64,000 nucleotides of DNA from Colius striatus (Eukaryota; Chordata; Aves; Coliiformes; Coliidae): NCBI RefSeq assembly GCF_028858725.1, contig NC_084776.1, forward strand, positions 496,001 to 560,000. The letters run 5' to 3'. Position numbers and translations under genes: made by a program. Below, piece by piece: positions 29,620-40,900 of the stretch. Position 1 is the first letter of the stretch; the number at the start of each line of letters is the position of its first letter. A model generated the notes under the pieces. The model was given only the letters and a program-made list of their open reading frames with translations, was not told the origin of the DNA and searched no databases.

Positions 29620-31124
29620 GCCGCGGCGCCCCCCCGCGCCCTGCCTCCCTTCCCTGCCGTCCCTGCCGGGAGAGCCGGGCTCGGCCGGGACGGGCTGCCC
29701 CGAGCCGGGCCGCGGGGGCGGCCCCAGCACCCGCCGAGACCCCCGTTCCCCGCGGGACGGCCCTTCGCGGGGTGGGCGTCCCGCGGGCCCGGCGGAGTCC
29801 GGAGCCCCCCCGCAGCCGGTGCCGGTGCGGGCAGACGGGTGGGCTCGGGCGGGGGCACCGCGGAGCGGGGGCTGCAGATGCGCCGCCCCCGTGCTGCCGA
29901 CCTTTGTTTCAAGCACGGCGTGCCAGAGCTCTGCCCTGCCCAGGAGACCCGGGGGAGGGGGGGGGAAGCCCCTCGATCTTCACATCTGGGGGCAATAACG
30001 GGCGAACCCCTCCCGAAGCTGTGCCTCGGGGCTCGCCGGAGCCAGCCCGCCCGCAGCCCCATGCCGGGGCGGCCGTGCCCCACAGGGGCCCGTGGCCGCG
30101 GTGGCTCCGCGGTGCTGTGGCCGGCAGTGGGACCGCGCCGGCTCCAGCAGCCCCGGGACGCGCCACGCGGTTGGAGCTGTGGATCCGTGTGCCCCTGGGC
30201 AGAGGCCGCGGCGCCCGTCTGCGGAGCCGTGGCAGGCCGGGGGGAGCCGCGGCGAGGCGCCCGGGCCCGGGCCCTCCCTCCCCTGGCTGCGTGCCCCCGG
30301 GGACTGTCCCGGAGGGCTTTCCTTGTCCCTCGGCCTGGCTCGGGTCCGGTGGCCGCGGTGGGACTCGGGACAGGCTCGTGCCCGGCCTGGCAAAGCAGGC
30401 AGCGGGCGGAGGGGAGTGGGGCCGCGGGTGCCCCCTTCCCCAGCTGATTTCTCTGCGTTCTCGTTTGGCGAGTATCAGATCCGACCTCGAAAACAAACCA
30501 GACTCTGTCAGTGGGGTTTATTTTAAATAGTTTAATTTGCCCTGAGGAGCCGCCGCCGCTGCCAGTCAGGAATCAACACCCGAGGAGCAGTTCTGGGAAG
30601 TGAGGCTGCGGTGAACCAGCTGGTCTGAAATGCAAACGAGCTCTGGAGCTCTGCCCGCGGGAGTGGCGGCACCGGGGGCAGGGCCGGGGCGGGAGCGGGG
30701 CGGGCCGGGCACAGCGCGGCGGGACCCGCGGCCCGCTCCGCTCCGCCTCTCCCGGCGCCGAGCCGCGGGGAGCCCGGGGCGGGGGCCGGCGCTCCCGTCC
30801 GTGACCGCACAGCGGGCCCGGGCCCGTCCCGCCGCGGGAAGAAGCCGCGTCCTTCCCCAGGAGCCGTTCGCCCGGGGCCGCGGTGGCCGGGGCGGCGGCG
30901 GGGGGGAAGGGCTCTGGGACACCGGGGGTGGCTGGGGCCGGCGGCTAAGCCCCCGGGGCTGGGGCCGGGCCGTGCCGCGGGCGCCGGGGCACGCAGCGGC
31001 CGCTCCCGGGCCGGGGGGGGACCGGCCGCAGGAGGGACCCGCCCGTCCCGCGGCGGCCCGGAAGCGGAAGCGCGGGGCGGCGCGTCGCCATGGCAGCGGC
31101 CGGAAGCAGAAGGCGCGCGGGGCG
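29620..31124. promoter_or_regulatory. CpG island between divergent SOCS3 and PGS1
   Basis: About 1.5 kb of CpG-dense sequence links the two divergent genes, interrupted by an AT-richer piece at roughly 30470-30640. The PGS1 proximal promoter and 5' UTR must lie in the right-hand part (about 30640-31124). Long open frames here, including one antisense to SOCS3, look like products of GC composition. Confidence 0.6.
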
Positions 31125-34100
31125 ATGGTGGCGGCGGGCGGCGCGGCGCTGTGGCGGCGGCTGCTGGCGGCCTGGCTGCCGCGGGGCCGCCCGGGCCTGG
31201 CCGCGCTGCTCGGACGCCTCTCCGACCGCCTCTCCCGCGGCCGCGACCGCCGCGCCCGCAGGTAAGGACCCGCTGCCGCCGCCGCGTTACCCGCCCGGCT
31301 CCGCTCCCGGCGGCTCTGCCCCGCGCGTCCCCGTCAAGGCGCTCCCGGGGCGCGGGAAGGGGCGGCCCTCGGGCTGCTCCGGGCCCGGCGGTTCCGCAGG
31401 CACGGTCGCTGTTCGCCGCCGCGGCCCGGGGCCGGCTCTGCCACTGCAGCTCAGCTGGGCTGTCAGCCCGCGCCCGCTGCCCCTTTGCCCGCGGCACAAG
31501 CCCTGGCCTTCATTCTCTTCCACTTCTGTCTTTCATATGCCGAGTGGAACTCGCCCTGTGCTCGGCACAGCTTTGCCCTCGGCTGTCACAAGCCGTGGTG
31601 CTGAGCTGGACAAGCTGGGCAGTGCCGTGGCACGGCTTTGCTCTCCCTTCCCCTGGCAGCAGATGTGCTGCAGTCGCCCTCATGGTTGTCTCAGAGCGCC
31701 ACGGTGGCCCCTCTTCTGCTCCATGTCCCGGTTAAGCCAAGGAAGCTACTTTCAAGCTTTGTTTTGGTTTCCTCAGCACGGTGTGGTGCTTGTGAATTAC
31801 TGAGCCCTGCGTTCAGAGCAACGTGTAGATCCCCTCGCTGGTGGTGGGTGCGTGGGTGAAAGGACGGCGCCGCATCCTGCAGTTTCACTTCACCTCTGGT
31901 TCTGCAGCTGAGGTTTTACCGTGAACAAAAGTGTTTCGGCTCCAGCATGAGTCTGTGTACCAAAACCACACCTTTTAAAAATAGAACACGTACCAAAAAT
32001 CCCTCCTTTCTATTTAGGGTCAATTCCCTTTGCAGAAAAGACTCGAGGTGGTTCCTTCTAGTTCTGTTTTCCCTTTCTGGTTAACTTGATGACGTGGAGT
32101 ACAAGGGACGGGCTCCCCTGCCCCATGCTTGGTTTCTCTGAAAGCTGGTTCGTCAAAGTGAGGAGTTTTGGTGATTTCTCCACAGTGCTACGTGGTTCCT
32201 GGCCGTGGTGTGTGTGGCCTGGGATTGCGTGCTGCTGGGGAAGCTGCCTGGGCTGCTCTCGGGCACCGGCGCCTAGAAGCTGCTGCTTTGGTGGACGGTT
32301 GCTGTTGGCTGCAGCACAATGCCGATGTGTTTGGCCATTCTAAAAGCTTTTGGCTCTCAGCACTAAACGAGTTCTGAAATTTCAGTGTTGGATTAAAAAC
32401 TCCAGTGGTGTGGATCTGCTCTCAGCTGTGTAGGCAGCAGAAAATCCTGAGTGCAGAGCTGGTTGCTGTCAGTACATGTGTAGAGTTGATCTGAAAGCTC
32501 CAAGCAAAGGGTGGATGGGTTTCAGTCAGGGAAGGCTCCCGTGTCAGTCCCTACCCTGACATTCAGCCCCAGCACGGGTGGGTGAAGTGTAATGGGCTGT
32601 TTTCATACTCTTTCTCAGAAAATGGCTTCTTGGGATCGTGTTTCTGGGAAGTGGCTTCTTGTCCCTGTACTAGTGTTTGGAAATGTAGTTGAGCAAAGAC
32701 TCGTGACAATCCTGCTCAGGTTCTGTGTAAAGATTGACTGGAGTGTGCTTGAAAACCAGTATTTCTGGTATTTCTTTTCTGCTTTGATTTTTTTTTTTTT
32801 AGCTGTTAACATCTTCCATGGAATACCTGGGGGCATCCAGCAGAGTGTGGGCAGCAGCTTGAGGGAGGTTCTGCCCCTCTGCTCTACCCTGGTGAGGCCT
32901 CATCTGGAGTCCCGTGTCCAGTTCTGGGCTCCCCAGCTCAAGAGAGACAGGGAACTGCTGGAGAGAGGCCAGCGTAGGGCCACCAAGATGATCAGGGGGC
33001 TGGAATATCTTCCTTGTGAGGAAAGGCTGTGGGAACTGGGGCTGTTTAGTCTGGAGGAGACTGAGGGGGGAGCTCATTAATAGTTACAAATATCTCACTG
33101 GTGGGTGCCAGGAGGTTGGGGCAGCACTTTTTTTCTGTAGTATCCAGTGACAGGACAAGGGGTGATGGGATGAAGTTGGAACACAAAAAGTTCCATTTAA
33201 ACATAAGGAGTAAACTGAGTGCTGAGGTGAGGGAGCCCTGGCCCAGGCTGCCCAGGGAGGGTGTGGAGGCTCCTCAGGAGCTTTCCAAACCTGCCTGGAC
33301 ACGTTCCTGCGTGACCTGATCTAGGTGGGACCTGGTTTGACAGGGGTGTTGGAATAGATGATCTCTGAAGGTCCCTTCCAGCCCCCACCGTTCTGTGACT
33401 CTGGTTCTGTGAGCTGTTGCTTTCAGCAGCCCGTGTGTGTCAAGCCTGAGCCTGGCCCACATGATCTGTCGAAAGCACAGTCCTAGGAATTCTTGCTGAA
33501 GTTGACTCAGATTTCTGTTGTGATGAGTAGTCAGTGGCAAACTAGTGGATTTTCCAGGAAATGCAACTGCAAACTGTCTGATTTCTGCGTAAGGGTGTTC
33601 GGAAACCTTGTGAGGATCCCGGGTTTTATCACGAAGGAAATGAGTGAAATCATCTTCCTGGAATCTGTGGTCATCTGGGCTTCGGGTTGTGGTAAAACCT
33701 GAAAGTTCCTCACAACCAGTTCTGGTAAAAGGTCATAATCACGTTTCCTCTTGGTGTGTGGTGGTGGAGCAGCGGCCCCAGGATGGGCCCCAGCATGGCC
33801 CAGGGGCCTGGCGCTGCTCCGGGCTGGGAGCAACTCCGTGGCCGTGTCCCGACGGCGGGTCTGGCTCCTGTGGGCAGGGTTTGCAGGGCAGAACGCTCTC
33901 TGAGGGGTTGGGGGATGTAGTTCAGTGCGTAGCTCCTCGGTTCCTGGATCTCATGGGAGTTGCTGCTGCTAATTGTGTTGAAATGTGGTTTTGTCATGTG
34001 GACAAACCCCACCAGGGGTTGTTGTATGACTTAATGGATTTGCCCACGTGAAGCCTCCAGAGAGGAAAAGATGCCGTTGGCTTCTCATCACCCCATTCAG

Positions 34101-34977
34101 CATGCCTGTTGGTTTCTTCCCTCAGTGACTTCAAAGGGCTTAAACTTGCTCTGCAGTTTCTTTTTGAAGAAGGAGCTTCCTGCTGTTTCCCTCACAGTTA
34201 CTTTGAAGTCTGTAAGAGAAGCCTTGACCTTCTGTAAGTGCCTGTGCAGAGTGCAAGTGGCATCGCTGTAGGGACTGCCTGGTGGTTCTCAGTTGTGGCT
34301 CTTGGCTCCTACCTGTTGGAACACACTCAATCCTTGATATGGGGTTCTGGTGCTGTGACTCCCCCGCTGTTGCTGGGACTTGCACTCGGGCTCTGTGTGT
34401 GCTGTGGATCTTTCTTTCGGATAAGTTTGAGGCACTGAGGCACTTTTCTGTTTTTTGAGGCACTTTCAGAGTAGCATGATTTAAAAAAATGTCTTTAAAA
34501 CGAATTGGAAATGAAACTATCCAAGCTGAGAACTAAGCTGGGCATGGAAGTGACTTTTGGTCAGTGCATGTGTGATGAAGGCCCTTCAGAAGTGCCTGGT
34601 TACAGGTAGAGCTGGTGCCACAGTGGCACCGCCAGACGTCTGCGTGCCAGAGTTCACCTCCCCAGGGTCTCCAGCTCCTAGCCTGTTTCCTCTCCTGTGT
34701 TCCTGTTGGATGAAAGAGTAGTTTCCCCTCATCTCCCTTGCCAGCTAGGGAAAAGAGCTGGTGACCTTGTGATCCCACTTCTTGCCTGTGTGTTTCTGTT
34801 TCTAGATTTGGCTTTGGTGATTCTGCCGGTATTGTGAAAGGCAAAGGCACCTTGCCACTGGGGGTCCTTGCAGCACGTTGGCCTTGGGTGCAGCTCTCCT
34901 GTTACCTCCTTGGAGGCTGTTTGCTCCACCATAATTTCCCCATCTTTCTCTTCACAGATCATCATGGCTACTTCTAG
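31090..34977 (+). CDS. Overlapping upstream ORF of PGS1 (63 codons, spliced)
   Basis: An ATG at 31090, 35 bases before the PGS1 start, has a strong context (GCC ATG G). Its frame differs from that of PGS1. It runs through exon 1, crosses the exon 1-exon 2 junction and stops at TAG 34975-34977, giving 63 codons. The peptide is Arg/Ala-rich and looks unlike any family, so its importance would be translational control. Whether it is in the mRNA depends on the unmapped transcription start. Confidence 0.35.
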
Positions 34978-37900
34978 CCCCACTGCTCACATCTCCCGTT
35001 CCTGTGATCACAGCCCCACCGTGTTTGCTCTGTTCCGAAGGAGCACACAGGTTCCAGTGGATCAGGAATGTGGTCCCAGAGTTTGGGATCTCCAGCTCGC
35101 ATGTCAAGGTGCTCTCATCCCCAACTGAATTCTACGAACTCTTGAAGGTGAGTTGTGGGTTCCAAGTGGTAGGAATGGTTTTTAGGGGCTGGGAGCTGCA
35201 GTGGTTATGGAGAATCACAGATAAGTTGTTAGGGAGGAGCAGTTTTGCAGAAAGCATTTTGATGAGTTTTGGATGTGACAGTGGTGCTGATATTGTTCTG
35301 TGCAGATGTGTGTGTTTCACATCTTTGCTGTCAGTGTGCTGTCCTTGTACCTTGCCTGCCACAAGGCAAGAGAGACAGTGCTGTGATTTGGCTGAAGTGA
35401 TTCTCCTTGGGGCACCCACAGCTCTTCTGTGGTCTAGGACTTCAGCTCCTGGTTGTCACAGAGACAGAGGAGGAAACTCAACTTGTTTTCTGCCACCCCA
35501 GGCACAGATAAAGGCAGCGAAACGGCGAGTGGTGATGGCGTCTCTATACCTGGGAACGGGGCTCCGTGAACAGGAGCTGGTGAGTGTGGAAAGGGTTTGG
35601 GAAGGGGAGAATGTGAATGCAGAAGGAAAATGCCTGCCTTTGCAAAAAGCTTCCTGTTCCACAGGAGATGTGTGTGAGGTGCAGTTGGTGAACTGGTGAT
35701 ATCCTTAAAACCTTCCTGCAGGGATTAATTTGACATGTGTGTTTTCCTCTCCTTGGGAGTGTTCTTGGGGCTCCTCCTGCATTGATGTACCTATGTGTGG
35801 GGTGGGGAGGGGGCACAGGGAGGTTCTGGTTTATGCCTAGAGCAGAGCCATGGAACTGCTGCACCTTTTAGTGCCCGATGAGCCTGGCTGTTTCAGGCTG
35901 CCAGGTTCCAAGGGGTTTTGCAGAACTTTGGGCTCACAAGTAACTTTTTTTTCCCTGGCACTTTCTTGAACATGGATAAAGTTGTCAGTATGTAGTGCTG
36001 TGTTTTGACCTCCAAGTGTAGGTGCAGATGCAGTATTAGCTCCTTGCATTTAAGACAGAGGTCAGTTTTGCTGCATGTTTACCTTTTCTGTTTCCTGTTC
36101 TCCCCTCTCAAAACAAAAGCATTACCAAAGACCTTTAGGGAGAAGCCTGACCTTGGCCAATTCCTTATGTCAGAATGCACATTCCCCACCAGGGTAAAGG
36201 TGGACAAAGTTCTGGGGAGGGATTTGTGCCTGGCATTGTCTGGGCTTGTACACAAGGTTAGAATTTGCATATGACAAACAGCGTTGTAGTTGAAGAGTAA
36301 AACTACCTCTGTATCATTTGTGAACTCATACCAAGGCTTCTCTTTGGAAATGCAAATCTGTCATTTGGGGATGATGTTAGGACTTTTTCTGCTACTGTTA
36401 ATTGCCCTTCAGTGGCTTGAGGAATGTGTGCATATAAAACCAGTGCCCTTTCATGTGTTGCTTTAGGCTGATGGAGTAGGTTGCCAGTCCGGCAGATGCA
36501 AAGTCTAAACTAGCAGCGTTTTGCATGAATAGGAAAGACTCATATAGGGTGTGGAAGCTTTCATGGCTACCAGCCTCCTGTCTGCTGAACACTTTCCTTA
36601 TCAAGCTTTCTTTGCTTTCTGTAGTGAGTAAAGAAATGTCTTCTCTGTAGGTGGATTGCTTAGAAGAAACCCTGGAGAAGTCGCTGCAAGCAAAGGGACC
36701 GTCTGACCTCAGAGTTTCCATTCTTCTTGACTACACCAGGGGATCTCGGGGTAGGTATTGCAATCCTTTGCTTTCTTCAAAGGCCTATTTTACAGTTGGG
36801 CTGTGTAAAACTGCATTTTCAGAGAGAGGCTGTTTAGACCAGTTGGACCTACTTGCTTAAATCATACCCCTTTCAAAACTGGCCTTTTGTGGACCAGTTC
36901 ACTACCTTTTCCCAGAAAATCTTCAAGCTGAGGAGCTTTTCTTCCAAAAATAGGTGGTAGGAATGCGAGGGACAAACTCTACTTTGTGCAACTTGTACTG
37001 TCTTGCTCAATCCTCTTGTCAGTGGATTTGTCCATCATAGTCTCCTATATCTTCACTGTCAAAGGCAAGTGGGAATCATTGGAGGTATCAGTACACTTAA
37101 TCAGAAACCTTTGTGGTCACCCTTGGTAGCACATGTTACTAGTGCTAACTGTGGCTTGATTAAGAATCTTGAATGGTGTCAGACCTGCTCAGTGACTGTT
37201 TCTAAGGCCCATTCATCAAAGAACTTACAGTTCTGGATGTCAATTTCAATATTGACATTGTATAAATGAAAGTGACTTGAAAAAGAAAAGAAAAAGGAGC
37301 AGAGGTTAAGTGCCAGTGGGTGAGGTGGGTGCCCGCTGTGTAAGCAGCTTCTGGCTGAGCTGCTGTGGTGCTGTGCCCTGGTGGGTGCCCTGCCTGCTGT
37401 GACCCCTGTGTGAGACCCCCCTTCTCTCCCAGGCAGGAAGAATTCTCGGACGATGCTCATTCCACTGCTGCAGCGGTTCCCTGGGCAGGTCCGTGTGTCC
37501 CTCTTCCACACGCCAAACCTGCGTGGGCTTCTCAGGCTCCTCATCCCAGAGCGTTTTAACGAGACCATTGGACTGCAGCACATCAAGGTCTATCTCTTTG
37601 ATGACAATGTGATCCTGAGCGGGTGAGTCCTGCCTCTTCAGGCCCTTACACGGTTCATGTAGCTGAGGTTTTGGGGCAAGGTTTGAGGCTGTGGATGCTG
37701 CCAGTGTTGTCTGAGCTTCCTTGTTGGCATCTGCTCATTGCCTGGTGATGGTACCAGTGCTCTTCTGAGATGGAGGAGCAACCACAGCTCTTCCATGTGA
37801 GATTCTCATGCAAAAGAGTTTCTCAAAAGGGAAAAAGAAAGATTTCTTGGGACTTGAAAGGAAATGGCCAATTTTTGTGTTAGTCCAGGTGTAGGCAGAG

Positions 37901-40900
37901 TGAGCTCTGTAACCTCGGCTGGGGTGTTCAGGGGCATGTGCCTACGCTCCCTTCTGGAACTCAACTTCTCTTTTTCTCTCCTAGAGCCAACCTGAGTGAT
38001 TTGTACTTCACCAACCGTCAGGACCGCTATGTTCTCCTGCAGGACTCTCCTGAGATTGCAGACTTCTTCACAGAGCTAGTGGATGCCATTGGAGACGTGT
38101 CGCTGCAGTTACAGCAAGATGATACGGTGCAGATGAAGGAGGGGATGGTGCACCCGTACCGAGGTAGGGGGGAGCTGGCTCCTCGGGCTGGAGGACAGCT
38201 GGGGTTGAAGGGTGACTTAGACTCCATCCGTTTGTGAATTGCTGAGTGGCTGACTGTTGTGTACAGGCTGCAGGGTGTCCTATTTCTGTGCCACACATTA
38301 CTAAAATCAACACTGCTAGAGTTTTGAGACTGGATCTCTCAGTGTTCCTAGCACAGTGGCCATCACCACTCAATCTGACCGAGAGTGCAAAGGCTGGAGA
38401 TTCCTCTGTAGCTGTCATTGCTTCTTCATAATTCTCACCTTAAATAAAGCTTATGTTCCTTGACAGGTTCTTCCTGGGTTTTATGTTAATGTCTATAATA
38501 AGAGTTACTTTTATTATTTATTTTAATTCATTATTAATTTGGTAATTAATATTTTGTAGCCAGGTCTCTGCTGGGAATCAAGTGAGTATTGAGTTAGGAA
38601 GACAGAGCGAGAACTGGAGTGGGCAGAGAAGGGCATCTATCTGTCAGGCTGATTGCATCATGAGTTTTTGCCCTGGCCTTGTGCACTGCTGTGTGATGGA
38701 AGCTTAGACTGTGGCAGAAATTTAGTTTGTGTGTTTCAGTTCACTCTCGGTGACTGTTTTAATTTTACCCTGGTCTTTTAATTTCTTGGTGGATTTTTCA
38801 AGCAGCTGCTAGTTAAATTTCTTGCCCTACTTTAAGCTGAATGTTCTTCTTCTGTGATGTGGCTTTGCAAACCTTAAAATACCTGTTTCTGAGACTTGTC
38901 CTCTTTTTGTTCTGGTGTTGGTGTCCTGTCAGTAGTTTTTCCCACTGGGTAACGGGATGTGTAACTCTGTGCCTCAGCACAACCTGTTGTGGTTTCCCTG
39001 CAGGAGACAAGAAGGCTTATTGTGAGACAGCGAATCGCAGAGTCATGGAGGTGATCAACGCTGCCAGGACACGGCAGGAACTCCTTCATGCAGAGACTTT
39101 CCACAGCAGGAAGCAAGGCAGCTCCTTGTTATCCCAGCAAGACTCTCAAGCCTCTGGGGGTCTGAAACCAGAACCTGACACCTGGATCTATCCCTTAATC
39201 CAAATGAAACCTTTTGGGATTCAAATAGATGAGATGGTGACAGAGACGCTGCTGACAGAGGCTGAACGGGATGCCAGGATATACCTTACCACAGGCTACT
39301 TCAACCTGACACAGGCCTACATGGACCTGGTGCTGGGCACTCGGGCTGAGTATCGGATCCTCCTGGCCTCGCCGGAGGTGAATGGGTTCTTTGGTGCCAA
39401 GGGAGTAGCAGGTGCCATCCCTGCTGCCTATGTTTACATCGAACGCCAGTTTTACAGTGAGGTCTGCTACCTTCACCAGCAGGAGAGGGTCCAGCTGCAG
39501 GAGTACTCGAGAGCTGGGTGGACTTTCCATGCCAAAGGTAAGATTGCCCAAGGGGGGCTTGTTCAGAAGGCATTTGAGACTTTGTGCAAATTTGGGTTGT
39601 GCAACTTGTGAGGACATGGCTGGGGGCCTGAGTCGAGACTCAGCCTCCCAAGTTCTCATCCAAGGTTCGAACTCGTCCAAGGTTCTTGCATAAACCTGGA
39701 AGGTTTGGGTCACTCAGGGGACAACCATGCAAAGCCATGTCTTGGCCTCTGGGCTTTTGGTTCGAATATAGTCCCAGAGATTACACAAGAATTGTCCCTG
39801 TGGTGACAGTAAGGCACTGTCTTGATGTGAAATTGATGTGAAAGAACAGGAGGCATCTGGATGTGTTCATGATCTCAGCAACACTTGTGACTCAGTTTCT
39901 GGTATTCCTCTGGGCAGCTTCAGCAGCCAGAAGTGATGAGTGTCAGGGACCCCAGGCGGGATGCAGCAGAGGCAGGAAGGGAACTCGTGGTGACTTCCAG
40001 GGCCTGGATGCTGTGCTCTCTGGGAGCAGCTCTTCCTGGGGATGATGCAGGTGACAAGGAATTTGTGCCAGCTCCTGGTCGTGGCATACAGGAAAGCACA
40101 GGATAGTGAATAGCTGCACCCATGCGCCTTCTCGGAGCTGGAGGCAGCTGGAGAGGAAGTTGCTGAGAAATTAATATTGCTTAATAAATGTAGTTGTTAT
40201 AAACAACAGAAAATAATGTTGTGATCATGGTCTTCTGTAGAAGGCTCCAGATTCCCTCCTGCTTGTTAGACGGTGTCCAAAAAGCTCGGTGCCACCTTGA
40301 CCAGAGCACGAGTATTTTCCTCTTGACTGGTTGTTGCTGCCTTCCAAAGAATGCACACTTTATACACAGCAGTAGGAGTCTGGTTGCTCAGTAGCAGATT
40401 TTAAGATTGCAACTGGCTTAGGAAATGTACTTAATGGAGGGTTTGTTTTGAGGAGTTTGATGCACTTCATAAATCTCAGGAACCTTATGGTGTCCCCACG
40501 TGGAGGTGCCCCAGTGGAACACCTCACAAAAGGACCCGGTGTTGTGGTCAGGCATGGCCCTTGGCCCCTTTGAGACATCTTCTGTGTCTTCCACAGCATC
40601 TTCTGCTCCTCTGATCTTTGGCAGGCAGAGCTCTGCACCGTGTCACCGTGTCACTTCCTGTGATGGCTCACTGCTCCCCTGGGACAGCTCTGTTACTGTA
40701 AGCAGAACCCAATCTGGCACTCATTAACATGCAAGTTTCGTGCTGAGGGGCATTTCCATTGTTTGCAGCACGTGTCTGATTTGAAGGCTGGAAGGATGTG
40801 GCCCCTGGAGCTGTGGCCTGTTCCTGTCCTTCTCCTGTTGTTTGTTCAAGGAGAAGCTGTTAATGGCTGTGGGAATGCCTCTGCTTCCTGCAGGGCTGTT

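Noticed and set aside
28105-30447. A 780-codon plus-strand open frame antisense to SOCS3
   Set aside because: Low stop-codon frequency in GC-rich DNA explains it; it mirrors the SOCS3 coding strand and then low-complexity CpG sequence, with no domain.
30490-30640. A processed pseudogene or transposon in the SOCS3-PGS1 spacer
   Set aside because: AT-rich block has no poly(A) tail, target-site duplication or homology I can name.
32592-33080. An open frame of about 160 codons in PGS1 intron 1 as a separate gene
   Set aside because: Its right half is the end of CR1 ORF2; the left half is intron read in frame by chance.
39655-39690. tRNA-like B box (GGTTCGAAC)
   Set aside because: No matching A box at the proper distance and no cloverleaf can be drawn.
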